Positions 1 to 7,378 of a stretch of DNA of 38,545 bases are shown here, piece by piece. Under the pieces are notes generated by a model. The model did no database searches, was not told where the DNA came from, and was given only the letters and a program-made list of their open reading frames with translations. The DNA lies in the NCBI GenBank assembly GCA_945907755.1, contig CAMDTN010000023.1, forward strand, positions 1-38,545. Direction: 5' to 3'. The DNA comes from Singulisphaera sp. GP187. GTDB taxonomy: Bacteria > Planctomycetota > GCA-002687715. How positions within the stretch are numbered: the stretch's first letter is position 1; each line of letters opens with the position of its first letter. The translations under genes and the position numbers were made by a program.

Positions 1-228
1 TTCGACTTTGCGGTCGAAATCGTGGGCGAACAGGACGCGGTTCAGGCGCTCGAAGAATGGGTGGCCTGGTCCGCGAAGACTCTGCGACTCCACCCAGAAT
101 GCACCTTGCTGCTGCTTTGTGCGACCCATGGACATCAGCATTTCCCTCCGTGCAACACGCGCCTCTTACAACGCGCGGCAACGGAGATTTGTTCACTCAT
201 GAGCGCTACTTTCTCAACGGGCTGCTAG
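1..228 (+). CDS. possible C-terminal fragment of an unidentified protein, cut by the left edge
   Basis: Frame 1 is open from the first base to a TAG at 226-228, giving about 75 residues. The first part (FDFAVEIVGEQDAVQALEEW, then a Leu-rich stretch) looks protein-like. The second half, with His, Pro and Cys clusters, looks less so. No start codon is needed because the frame enters from outside the window. I do not recognise a family. A neighbouring + frame (57-437) is also open, so this may simply be non-coding. The call rests only on frame openness and the composition of the first 50 residues. Confidence 0.25.
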   Translation, partial: FDFAVEIVGEQDAVQALEEWVAWSAKTLRLHPECTLLLLCATHGHQHFPPCNTRLLQRAATEICSLMSATFSTGC

Positions 229-508
229 GGTCAAGACCAAAGACGGACTCGTGCTGTGAAGCATGGCGCACTCCTCAAGTGTTGGCACTTGCGTGGTCCA
301 CGCTGAGCCTCGTTGGCACCCGTGACCACGCATGCACCAATTACAAGCAAATGGCGTGCCAAACAGGCCCACTTTTGCCCAATGATGAGGCGTTCATGCC
401 AGTGGGATTCGCCGTAATCCCTTACCGCGTCATGTGATGAGGCTAATTATCTATTCTATGCGGCCAGCACAACGGGCCGTGGTGAGGCCCTATTTCAAGT
501 TGGAACAT

Positions 509-543
509 GTTACCGAAACGCGCACTTGTTACCAAACGGTAAC
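509..543. promoter_or_regulatory. operator-like GTTACC repeats
   Basis: GTTACCGAAACG at 509-520 is followed by the perfect inverted repeat GTTACC-AAAC-GGTAAC at 528-543. So there are two direct GTTACC half-sites 19 bp apart and one inverted half-site. This is a plausible binding site for a dimeric repressor. No gene start lies directly downstream, so a target cannot be named. Confidence 0.25.
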
Positions 544-583
544 GTTTCCCGTAATCGCGGGAGTCGGTGCGCTCACTGAAAAT

Positions 584-609
584 GGGGGACTTCACGCTTT
601 CGTTTGGGT
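584..609 (+). repeat. dispersed 24-bp repeat, copy A (divergent)
   Basis: This matches the consensus CTTCACGCNTTYGTGTGGGT preceded by GGGG. It has one inserted A after the G-run and TTT instead of GTG in the second half. It faces copy B (768-791, opposite strand) about 160 bp away, so the two look like imperfect terminal inverted repeats of a roughly 208-bp non-coding element (584-791). Copies C and D lie at 19619 and 19671. Confidence 0.5.
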
Positions 610-767
610 TTCTTGGGTGTCCCGAGCTACTTCGGGAGGCCCGCTGGAGGACGGCCGAGCTCGGCATGCGGGACTCTGATCTGTCTGTCCGTGTCCTTGG
701 GCATTCAGACTTCTTGGAAGGTCGTCATTGTCGAGCTGGACACTCTCACCCAGCCCCAGCCGCTTTC

Positions 768-791
768 ACCCACACAAAGGCGTGAAGCCCC
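768..791 (-). repeat. dispersed 24-bp repeat, copy B
   Basis: Read on the minus strand this is GGGG followed by CTTCACGCCTTTGTGTGGGT. It differs from copy D (19671-19694) at only 2 of 24 positions although the two are about 19 kb apart. It is inverted relative to copy A. Confidence 0.6.
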
Positions 792-824
792 AATCACAAC
801 GACTTGCACCGCGTCGCCGAGGCG

Positions 825-843
825 CGCGCGCAAGATGCGCGCG
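825..843 (-). terminator. GC hairpin downstream of the flavin reductase gene
   Basis: CGCGCGC and GCGCGCG form a perfect 7-bp stem around a 5-nt loop, 12 nt beyond the stop codon of the minus-strand gene ending at 856. There is no T-run after it on the minus strand, so it is at best an atypical terminator. Confidence 0.35.
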
Positions 844-855
844 TCATGGCAACCC

Positions 856-1341
856 TCAGTAACTGAAGCCGTTGCGGCGCACATGCACCCACGGCTCGCC
901 ACCATCGGCGTGCACGCGGCCTGCAACCACTTCGGCCATAACCAACACATGATCGCCCGCGGCGCTGCGCGACAGCACGCACGCGTCGATGGACGCTAGC
1001 GCCCCGCTAAGGACTTCGGCCCCGCTGTGAGGGCCTTCGATGGCCACGCCGACATAAGGGTCTGCATCCGGCGCGACACCTTTGGCAAACGGTTTCATCA
1101 AAGCACTGTCGCCCGTGCGCAGAATGTTGACACTCAACAGCGCACCCGCTTGAAGCAGCGTGTCTGCAGGGCGGCCGCATTTCACACCAATGCTGAGCAT
1201 TGGAGGATTGAATGAGCACTGTTGCACCCACGAGGCCAAGAAGGCTGTGCGCGCCGCGCCGCTGCGCGCCGTGACGATGAAAAGGCCACTGGGGATGCGG
1301 CCAAGTGCTGCCGCGAGCTCCGGATGTGTGCTGCTGTCCAT
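856..1341 (-). CDS. flavin reductase-like FMN-binding split-barrel protein
   Basis: The 161-residue protein matches the flavin reductase-like domain in length and in its opening HPELAAALGRIPSGLFIVTA, which resembles the family's 'lg.lpsGv.vVTa' start. It then has an SFNPPMLSIGV segment (the usual 'sfnPPlv.v.v' strand) and a SVNIL strand at 70-74. Members bind FMN or FAD and reduce it with NAD(P)H, or act as related oxidoreductases. The substrate cannot be told. The ATG at 1339-1341 is preferred because it directly precedes the domain; the longer open frame upstream runs into the antisense of the next gene. It lies downstream of the glycosyltransferase at 1544 on the same strand (202-bp gap), so it may be the last gene of that cluster. 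A role in glycan synthesis is not evident. Confidence 0.75.
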   Translation of the reverse strand: MDSSTHPELAAALGRIPSGLFIVTARSGAARTAFLASWVQQCSFNPPMLSIGVKCGRPADTLLQAGALLSVNILRTGDSALMKPFAKGVAPDADPYVGVAIEGPHSGAEVLSGALASIDACVLSRSAAGDHVLVMAEVVAGRVHADGGEPWVHVRRNGFSY

Positions 1342-1543
1342 GCGCGCGGACTGTATCAGCGGCACTCCGCTTCTGAGGCGCCCGTCCGCCCGCGCGACCA
1401 CATGCCCATGCCCAACGTTCAGTCCACAGCAACGGTTGCAGCGTTGGCACAAGCGGAGCGCTGGCTTGGTGAGGCGGAGCGGTCCGTTGGAGTGCATCCG
1501 ACCGGTCGGCAGAGCGACCATTGGCCGTGCGCAGCCCGGGATG

Positions 1544-2671
1544 TCAGCGTGAAGCTCGGGGCGGCGTGAGAGCGAGCTGCGCATAAAGCTGCTCGTGGCG
1601 CTGCGCGCAGAGCGATTGCGACCACTCCGCTTGCGCACGCAACTGCGCCGCGTGTCCAAGGCGCGCAGCCAGCGCTGGGTCGCGCAGCGCAGCCAGCAAT
1701 GCTTGCGCCAGTGCAGGCGGATTGGCCGCAGGCACCAGCAAACCACTCACATTGTGTTCGATCATTTCGGGAATGCCGCCGATTTGAGTGGCCACCACGC
1801 AGCGGCCCGCAGCCATGGCTTCGATGACTGTGAGTGGCAAGTTGTCGCCCCGGCTGGGCACGCAAACCACGCTCGCTTGGGCCATCAATTCCACGAGCTG
1901 CGCGCGCGGCAAATCTCCAGCGGAATCCACCGTTGCGGGCAGTAATCCTGCGGCAATAATGCCCGCCACCACGAGGCGCGCTTGCGGCAACGCTGCACGC
2001 ACTTCGCTCCACGCTTGCAAAAGATCTGGCAAACCTTTGCGGTGATCTTGCGCGCTGTACATGTTGCCCGCGAATAGGACCGTTGGCGCAAGTGCGGCGC
2101 TCGCCGCTGCGGCAGCGGCCTCGGTGTTCGCGACCCCAGCAAGACCAGCGCAATCCATGCCGTAAGGAATGTGCGTCCATGGCAACGCCGCAAGTTCCGT
2201 GCGCGCAATGCGCCGGCGCATCCACTGAGAAGGCAGCACGAGGTGCGCGCGCAGTTTCTTGTTCACGCGCCGCCGTGCCAAGCGTGCGAGCACGCGATAA
2301 TTGGGGCGCCAACGCCGCACCGCGCCCAGCGCCGGACAACCCAAGCACCACGCATTGCGAAAACATTCCCAACATTCGGGGCCGAATTGATTCACCGGCA
2401 GCGTGTCATGCAGAGTCCACAGCAGTGGCCAACGCTGTGCCACTTCGAGGATGTCTTCGTAGGCGAGCGCGTTGTAAAAACAATGCGCGTGCACCACGCT
2501 GGGATTGAAGGCATCGATGCGCGCCATCACGGCGCTCAGCGCTTCGCCTTCCGCTGGAGTCACCACACACACTTCGTGCCCCAACGCACTCAGGCCCGCG
2601 CACAGTTCTGCCAGCGCCACCGTGGCGCCGCCACCTTCGCGCTGGTGCAACATGGCCACGCGCAGCGGCAT
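1544..2671 (-). CDS. GT4-family glycosyltransferase
   Basis: This 375-residue GT-B enzyme is expected to transfer a sugar from a nucleotide-sugar donor to a growing glycan on the cytoplasmic face of the membrane. The N-terminal Rossmann half opens with PLRVAMLHQREGGGATVAL (glycine-rich acceptor loop). A four-cysteine cluster (C100, C103, C109, C112) follows WTLHD at 85-89. The C-terminal donor half has FAGNMY near 200 and the D276-x7-E284 form of the family's E-x7-E motif (DNLPLTVIE), followed by VIEAMAAGRCVVATQIGG. The start is ATG at 2669-2671, sharing one base with the stop of the upstream GT2 gene (TGATG), which implies coupled translation. The longer frame to 2839 is the antisense-like overlap with that gene. 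Confidence 0.9.
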   Translation of the reverse strand: MPLRVAMLHQREGGGATVALAELCAGLSALGHEVCVVTPAEGEALSAVMARIDAFNPSVVHAHCFYNALAYEDILEVAQRWPLLWTLHDTLPVNQFGPECWECFRNAWCLGCPALGAVRRWRPNYRVLARLARRRVNKKLRAHLVLPSQWMRRRIARTELAALPWTHIPYGMDCAGLAGVANTEAAAAAASAALAPTVLFAGNMYSAQDHRKGLPDLLQAWSEVRAALPQARLVVAGIIAAGLLPATVDSAGDLPRAQLVELMAQASVVCVPSRGDNLPLTVIEAMAAGRCVVATQIGGIPEMIEHNVSGLLVPAANPPALAQALLAALRDPALAARLGHAAQLRAQAEWSQSLCAQRHEQLYAQLALTPPRASR

Positions 2672-3663
2672 CAGACGCCCTTCCCCATCAGGCGGTCCCA
2701 CCATTTCCAAAACCCGCGGCGCCCTTGCACATTCGACAGCGGCCCCAAGTACTGCCCCAAGTTTTGCGTGAACGCGAAAGGCAGCACTTTGGCCAGCCAG
2801 AACATGCGTTCGATGGGGTCCAGCGTTTCGTCCATCCAAACCACGCGGAATAAGCGACGCGATTCCGCCACGGTGTACTCGAACACATTGCGCAGCCGCG
2901 GCGCGAGGCGCGAGCCCACAAGATCATTCACATTCTGATGGTCTAAATAGGCGCGTTTGAATTCGTACCAAATCGACAGCGGGTGGCTGTGGATCACCGC
3001 CACGCGCGGTTCATAAACAATCTTGAACCCAGCAAGAATGGCGCCCTTGGCCCAAGTGACATCTTCGCCAAAGCGACGGCGCGGGAACGGATGCGCCAAG
3101 GCCGTGCTGCGGCGCACCGCGCTGGCCACATTGTCGAACTTGATGATGTTCCAACGCTCGTTGGGGTGCACAACATTCCAGAAGTGGTCCAAGTCTTTCA
3201 CCTGCGACACCGACGGCGTGCCGCCACCTTGCACCCAACGCGCAAGGCGTTCGCGCAAGAACGGCGAGCAATCGGGGCGCGGCACTTGGTCGCAATACAC
3301 ACCACCGACTTCGCTGTCTTGGAAGTGCGACACCATGGTCATTAGCCAGCCGGGCCCGGCCGGCGTGGCGTCTTGCACTGTCAGCACCACCACGGCACCG
3401 CGCGCTTCCTGCACGGCGCGATTGCGCGTAGCACCGTGATCGAACTCATGATTCGGAATGCAGATCAAGCGCACGCGGTGGCGCGCCAAGATTGCCAGCG
3501 TGTCGTCGCTGGAGCCAGAGTCGATGACCAACACTTCAAAGGGCCACGGCGTTTGCTGCTGTTCCAAGGCCACAAGCAGCGCTTCCAAGTAACGCGCGCC
3601 GTTGAAAGTGGGGATGAACACCGTCACATGAGGTGCCGCGCCGCCGGCCACCAGAGGGCTCAT
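2671..3663 (-). CDS. GT2-family glycosyltransferase, rhamnosyltransferase-like
   Basis: This 330-residue GT-A enzyme begins with VTVFIPTFNGARYLEALL and has EVLVIDSGSSDDT (D48, D53, D54) for nucleotide binding. FDHGATRNRAVQEARG then LTVQDATP (Q97-D98) is the pattern of RfbN/WbbL-type rhamnosyltransferases, where 'QDALP' is the usual DXD-site variant. FGEDVTWAKGAILAG supplies the ED motif for acceptor activation, and YEPRVAVIHSH follows. No membrane segment is obvious, so it should act at the cytoplasmic membrane face. It is translationally coupled to the GT4 gene downstream (TGATG) and lies 43 bp after the GT4 gene at 3707. Rhamnose as the donor sugar is inferred from motif resemblance only. 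Confidence 0.88.
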   Translation of the reverse strand: MSPLVAGGAAPHVTVFIPTFNGARYLEALLVALEQQQTPWPFEVLVIDSGSSDDTLAILARHRVRLICIPNHEFDHGATRNRAVQEARGAVVVLTVQDATPAGPGWLMTMVSHFQDSEVGGVYCDQVPRPDCSPFLRERLARWVQGGGTPSVSQVKDLDHFWNVVHPNERWNIIKFDNVASAVRRSTALAHPFPRRRFGEDVTWAKGAILAGFKIVYEPRVAVIHSHPLSIWYEFKRAYLDHQNVNDLVGSRLAPRLRNVFEYTVAESRRLFRVVWMDETLDPIERMFWLAKVLPFAFTQNLGQYLGPLSNVQGRRGFWKWWDRLMGKGV

Positions 3664-3706
3664 GTGCGCGGCTCCGATACCAATTCAAGCGCAGAGCGAA
3701 GCAGAT

Positions 3707-5488
3707 TCACGAGCCGCCGCCGCGCGTTCGACGCTGGATGCGGACGCGGCGCACGGGCTGCCCGGTACGCTTCAGCACTTCGCGGCGCACGCCCGGCTTG
3801 GCTGGTGCGGCGCTGGGCTTGACTGCGGGACCAACTGGCTTGGCAGCGGAAGCTGTTGGGTTTGGCGCGTCAGTGGGCGCTGTGCTGCTCGTCGGCGCAG
3901 GCGCTGGCGGCGGCACCAACGGCGCCATCTCTACCCCGCGGCTAGCGCGCATCGCAATGGCACCAAGATCGATCCGCAGCTTCACCTGTCCGATGGGGCG
4001 ATCGCCTTCGCGCAGATCCAGATGCAGCAACACCTCAGGCTTCAGTTCGCTGGCCACACCAGACTGCAGATTCACCGACACAGTGCCTTGCTGCTCCATG
4101 GCCACACCGATCTTCTCCCATGGCAGGCTGAGCGATTGGCCGTGCTGCATGGCGTGAGATGGGAACGACGGCGGCGCCACCACGATGGACTTGCGGCGCT
4201 TGCGCGAAGTGCGCATAGCGTGAGCGTAAACAGCTTCCAGCTCTTCGCAGTAAACCTCAAGCGACTTCACCGTGCCACCCCGGTTGTAGTAGCGCTCGCG
4301 GAAAAGGTCGTCGCTCAGGACGCGTTCCAGCTTCTCGCGCAGGTCGTCGGCGTCGCCCACCCTGAACAAAATGCCATCGCGTTCGCCGTCCAAGGCTTCG
4401 CGCATCGCACCAATGTCCGAAGCCAGCACCGGAATGCCCGCAAGTAAGCCTTCGCGAATGGTGAGGCAAAAAGATTCCCACCAGAGCGACGGCACCACCA
4501 ACACATCCACCTTGTCCAAAATGCGGCCCACTTGATCGGGCTCATAAGCGCCATGGAAATGGATATTGGGCATGCCGGCACAACTGGCCTTCAAGCGCGC
4601 GGCGTAATCCGCATCGTCATGATGCGGGCGAATCTCTCCGTAGATTTCCAGCGAGCAATCGTCGCGGCCGAGTTGGCGGAAGGCTTCCACCAACACATGC
4701 ACGCCCTTGATAGGGATGACCGTGCCGATGTAACCAATGCGCTTGGGCTTCGAATTCGCGCGCACGCGCCCGTCGTATGGCGCGTGGTCCAGACCGTGCG
4801 GCAGCGCTATCAACCGCTCCGCATCGAGACAAAAATCCAGCATGCGCTCGCGATGGAACTCGCTCGGCGCGATCATCACATCGCACAGATTGAGCGCATA
4901 ACTGACATAGCGTTCCCAGTCGGCCAGCACCTGCGGAGCCAAGTGCCCGCGTTGGTCGATCACCGTGCGCTCGCGCGTGCGGTCATCGAACATGTGCGGC
5001 CACAGACCACCGAGGCAGCGATAGCACTTCTCGCGGTCTACGGTTTCGCACAATTCCAGATCCTTGGTCATGCGCTGCCCGCGTGGGCACACCGTCCAGA
5101 AATCGTGGAAGGTCATCACCAGCGGCAACGCGCGTAGCTTCACTTCTTCGAGCAGCGTCATTGAGAGCCCGGTCAAGTGGTGCACATGCACGAGGTCGGG
5201 CTTGAACGAATCCAGTTCGCGCGCGAAGGCTGCGTGTACCTCGCGGTTGCGGTAGATCCATTCGAAGTTGGGGGCCTCACGCCAACAGTTGTTGATGCGC
5301 GTGATGCTGATGGGCCCTTCCCACTCGGTGACCACCTCGTACTCGGGCCGGGCGGGCCGCCCCGTGCGGGTGAACACGCCCACTTGGTGACCTTTGCGCG
5401 ATAGGGAGCGCGCTAGCGCCCGAGCATGTTGCTCGGTGCCCCCTTTGCCTTCAGGGTTCCAAGTATGGAGGACAAAGAGGATTCTCAT
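3707..5488 (-). CDS. GT4-family glycosyltransferase with C-terminal extension
   Basis: The 593-residue protein has a full GT-B fold in residues 1-425: MRILFVLHTWNPEGKGGTEQ at the start, FHDFW at 127-131, cysteines 134, 147, 155 and 158 (C-x12-C-x7-C-x2-C), GYIGTVIPIKGVHVL at 252-266, and E338-x7-E346 (ESFCLTIRE). After it come a beta-rich segment (about 435-515), a Pro/Ala/Lys-rich linker (about 525-567), and a basic tail ending IQRRTRGGGS. The extension is not part of a normal GT4 enzyme. The tail resembles the end of the divergent GT at 5688-7205. The ATG at 5486-5488 is chosen because MRILFVLHT is the canonical GT4 start; the open frame continues to 5548. It is first in the minus-strand GT run. 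Confidence 0.9.
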   Translation of the reverse strand: MRILFVLHTWNPEGKGGTEQHARALARSLSRKGHQVGVFTRTGRPARPEYEVVTEWEGPISITRINNCWREAPNFEWIYRNREVHAAFARELDSFKPDLVHVHHLTGLSMTLLEEVKLRALPLVMTFHDFWTVCPRGQRMTKDLELCETVDREKCYRCLGGLWPHMFDDRTRERTVIDQRGHLAPQVLADWERYVSYALNLCDVMIAPSEFHRERMLDFCLDAERLIALPHGLDHAPYDGRVRANSKPKRIGYIGTVIPIKGVHVLVEAFRQLGRDDCSLEIYGEIRPHHDDADYAARLKASCAGMPNIHFHGAYEPDQVGRILDKVDVLVVPSLWWESFCLTIREGLLAGIPVLASDIGAMREALDGERDGILFRVGDADDLREKLERVLSDDLFRERYYNRGGTVKSLEVYCEELEAVYAHAMRTSRKRRKSIVVAPPSFPSHAMQHGQSLSLPWEKIGVAMEQQGTVSVNLQSGVASELKPEVLLHLDLREGDRPIGQVKLRIDLGAIAMRASRGVEMAPLVPPPAPAPTSSTAPTDAPNPTASAAKPVGPAVKPSAAPAKPGVRREVLKRTGQPVRRVRIQRRTRGGGS

Positions 5489-5559
5489 GGCGGCGCCTAG
5501 CGCGTAGCGCCCTTTGTTGGGCGCCTTTGTGCCACGGCTGAAAAACAAAATACCCTCAC

Positions 5560-5591
5560 AAGCGCCGCTGCGCTACGCAGGATTCGCGCTT
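5560..5591. promoter_or_regulatory. nested hairpin in the divergent GT promoter region
   Basis: Between the divergent genes starting at 5488 and 5688, AAGCGC (5560-5565) pairs with GCGCTT (5586-5591). Inside it CTGCG-CTA-CGCAG (5568-5580) forms a perfect 5-bp stem with a 3-nt loop. This could be a protein site or an RNA leader structure. TTGACC at 5590 resembles a -35 box but lacks a good -10 partner. Confidence 0.25.
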
Positions 5592-5687
5592 GACCTTTGG
5601 CAGCAACCGGAGTTAGGTTCAGCCAGACGCCCAGCCGATGCGAGGCCTTGTGGCGGCGTCGGGCAGTCCGCCGACTGTTAGTGCCCT

Positions 5688-7205
5688 ATGAGAATCCTCC
5701 AAGTCACACACGAACTCCCTCCTCACGAACTCGCTGGAACCGCGATTTACACCTTCAACATTGCGAAGGCCCAAGCGGAGCGGCACGAAGTTTTCGTGTT
5801 TTCGCGGCTGCAGGACCCGAAGGTCGCCCCCTGGCGCACGCACACCGAGAACCGTGACGGCCTGACGATCCGCTTCATGAACCGCGCGGACTTGGACTGG
5901 GTGCCCTTCGATCGTTCTTACAGCGACCCCAAGGGCGCCGCCATCTTTCGCAGCTTCGTGGCGGAAGTCCGCCCCGACATCATCCATTTCGAACATGTGG
6001 TGGGCTTGGGCGTTGAAGTGCTGGATGTGCCCCTTGAGCTGGGCATTCCAGCGGTCTATACGCTGCACGATTTTTGGCCCATGTGCCCCATGGGCCAACG
6101 CATGTGCTACACGGACGGCCAAATCTGCGACCCCATCGATTTCGGGAAATGCGGGAAATGCGTCTACGGCGACGGCTGGCATGAGCTGTCCGCTCGCGAT
6201 GACATGAAGGCGCGCGCCGACGACCGTCAGGGCCAAGCAACCGTTGTCGCTGGCAGCCTGCGCGATCGTTGGAACCGCCATTTCATCTCGCGGGTGAACG
6301 AAACCCCGGGCCGTTTCGCGCGCCGCCCCCGGGCTGCATTGATCGCCGCACGCCGCACTCTGAGCGACATGGGTTCAGCAGAAGCCGTCCCATTGCCGGC
6401 CTATAGCCCCTTCGAAGTGCGCAGCAGCCTGCTGCGCGAAAAGCTCATGCGCATGGATTTGCTGATCACGCCATCAGCGTTCCTGCGCGATCAGTTCATG
6501 CAACATTGGCAGGTGCCGGCCACAAAAATCATCCATTCCGCCAACGGCATGGATTTTTCTTATGTGAAAGCCCTGCCCAAGACACCTTCGTCCAAGCTGC
6601 GTTTCGGCTTCATGGGCAGCATTATTCGCACCAAGGGCGTTGAGGTTCTGGTGGATGCGTTCTTAGACGCGGCGGCAGACCACCAAGACATCGAACTGCT
6701 TGTGTTCGGCGCGCCTAATCGCTGGAGCGGCGATTATCTCGAAGGCATGAAGCGCAAAGCCGCGGCCCATCCGGCTGCAGACCGCGTGCGCTTCATGGGC
6801 CGCTACAGCAATCGTGATGTCAGCGAAGTGCTGGCACAGATGGATGTGCTGGTGTTGCCCAGCATTTGGTTTGAAAACGCACCGCTCACTTTGAACGAAG
6901 CCGCCATGACCGGCACGCCCATCTTGGTCTCTGATCGCGGTGGCATGTTGGAGTTCGTGGCAACGAATGGCTATGGCCGCACCTTCGAATTGGGCAACCC
7001 CAAGAGCCTCGCGGCGGTGATGCGCGAACTGGCGTCCGACCGCTCGAAAGCCGCGGCGATGGTGGGTAGCAAACCGCCCATCAAACCGGTGCGCGACAAT
7101 GCCGAAGAACTCGTGGGCATTTACAAGGCCATTCTGAACCGGAGCTATGAAGCACCTGCGCTGGACGTTCAGAAGCGCACGCGCGGTGGCTGTTTGCCTG
7201 TCTGA
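5688..7205 (+). CDS. GT4-family glycosyltransferase
   Basis: This 505-residue GT-B enzyme starts MRILQVTHELPPHELAGTAI and has the RPDIIHFEH strand at 95-103. LHDFW at 126-130 is followed by a cysteine cluster (C133, C140, C147, C155, C158). FGFMGSIIRTKGVEVL at 306-321 opens the donor half, and E396-x7-E404 (ENAPLTLNE) is the catalytic/donor motif, followed by TPILVSDRGG. Residues about 160-255 form an insertion longer than in its neighbours, with basic segments such as RFARRPRAALIAARR. The last residues, VQKRTRGGCLPV, echo the tail of the divergent GT at 3707-5488. The start ATG lies 200 bp from the divergent start at 5488, leaving a shared promoter region. It is the first plus-strand gene of the polysaccharide region. 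Donor and acceptor sugars are unknown. Confidence 0.9.
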   Translation: MRILQVTHELPPHELAGTAIYTFNIAKAQAERHEVFVFSRLQDPKVAPWRTHTENRDGLTIRFMNRADLDWVPFDRSYSDPKGAAIFRSFVAEVRPDIIHFEHVVGLGVEVLDVPLELGIPAVYTLHDFWPMCPMGQRMCYTDGQICDPIDFGKCGKCVYGDGWHELSARDDMKARADDRQGQATVVAGSLRDRWNRHFISRVNETPGRFARRPRAALIAARRTLSDMGSAEAVPLPAYSPFEVRSSLLREKLMRMDLLITPSAFLRDQFMQHWQVPATKIIHSANGMDFSYVKALPKTPSSKLRFGFMGSIIRTKGVEVLVDAFLDAAADHQDIELLVFGAPNRWSGDYLEGMKRKAAAHPAADRVRFMGRYSNRDVSEVLAQMDVLVLPSIWFENAPLTLNEAAMTGTPILVSDRGGMLEFVATNGYGRTFELGNPKSLAAVMRELASDRSKAAAMVGSKPPIKPVRDNAEELVGIYKAILNRSYEAPALDVQKRTRGGCLPV

Positions 7206-7378
7206 AAAAACAACTGTCGCCACGGGGCAACCCTTGGTGGCATGATTCGCATGTGTGAGCTGTTGTGTGGGTCTCGATGTGCGTTGGGTGTTCGTCTGGG
7301 CTAGCGCTCGGACTGCCGCCGGCGCGCGCCGCGGACCAGTGGTTTGCGGAGGTAACTCCGGAGCCCGAAAGGTCGAGC

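Larger units (their letters stand above)
229..855. other. non-coding stretch before the flavin reductase gene
   Basis: I see no convincing gene in these 627 bases. Short ORFs occur on both strands, but none has a ribosome-binding site or a recognisable sequence. The stretch holds the GTTACC operator-like repeats, repeat copies A and B, and a GC hairpin next to the end of the following minus-strand gene. No tRNA or other structured RNA was recognised. Confidence 0.5.

Noticed and set aside
5590-5618. TTGACC with a 17-bp spacer to TTAGGT as a promoter
   Set aside because: The -10 candidate matches TATAAT at only 2 of 6 bases.
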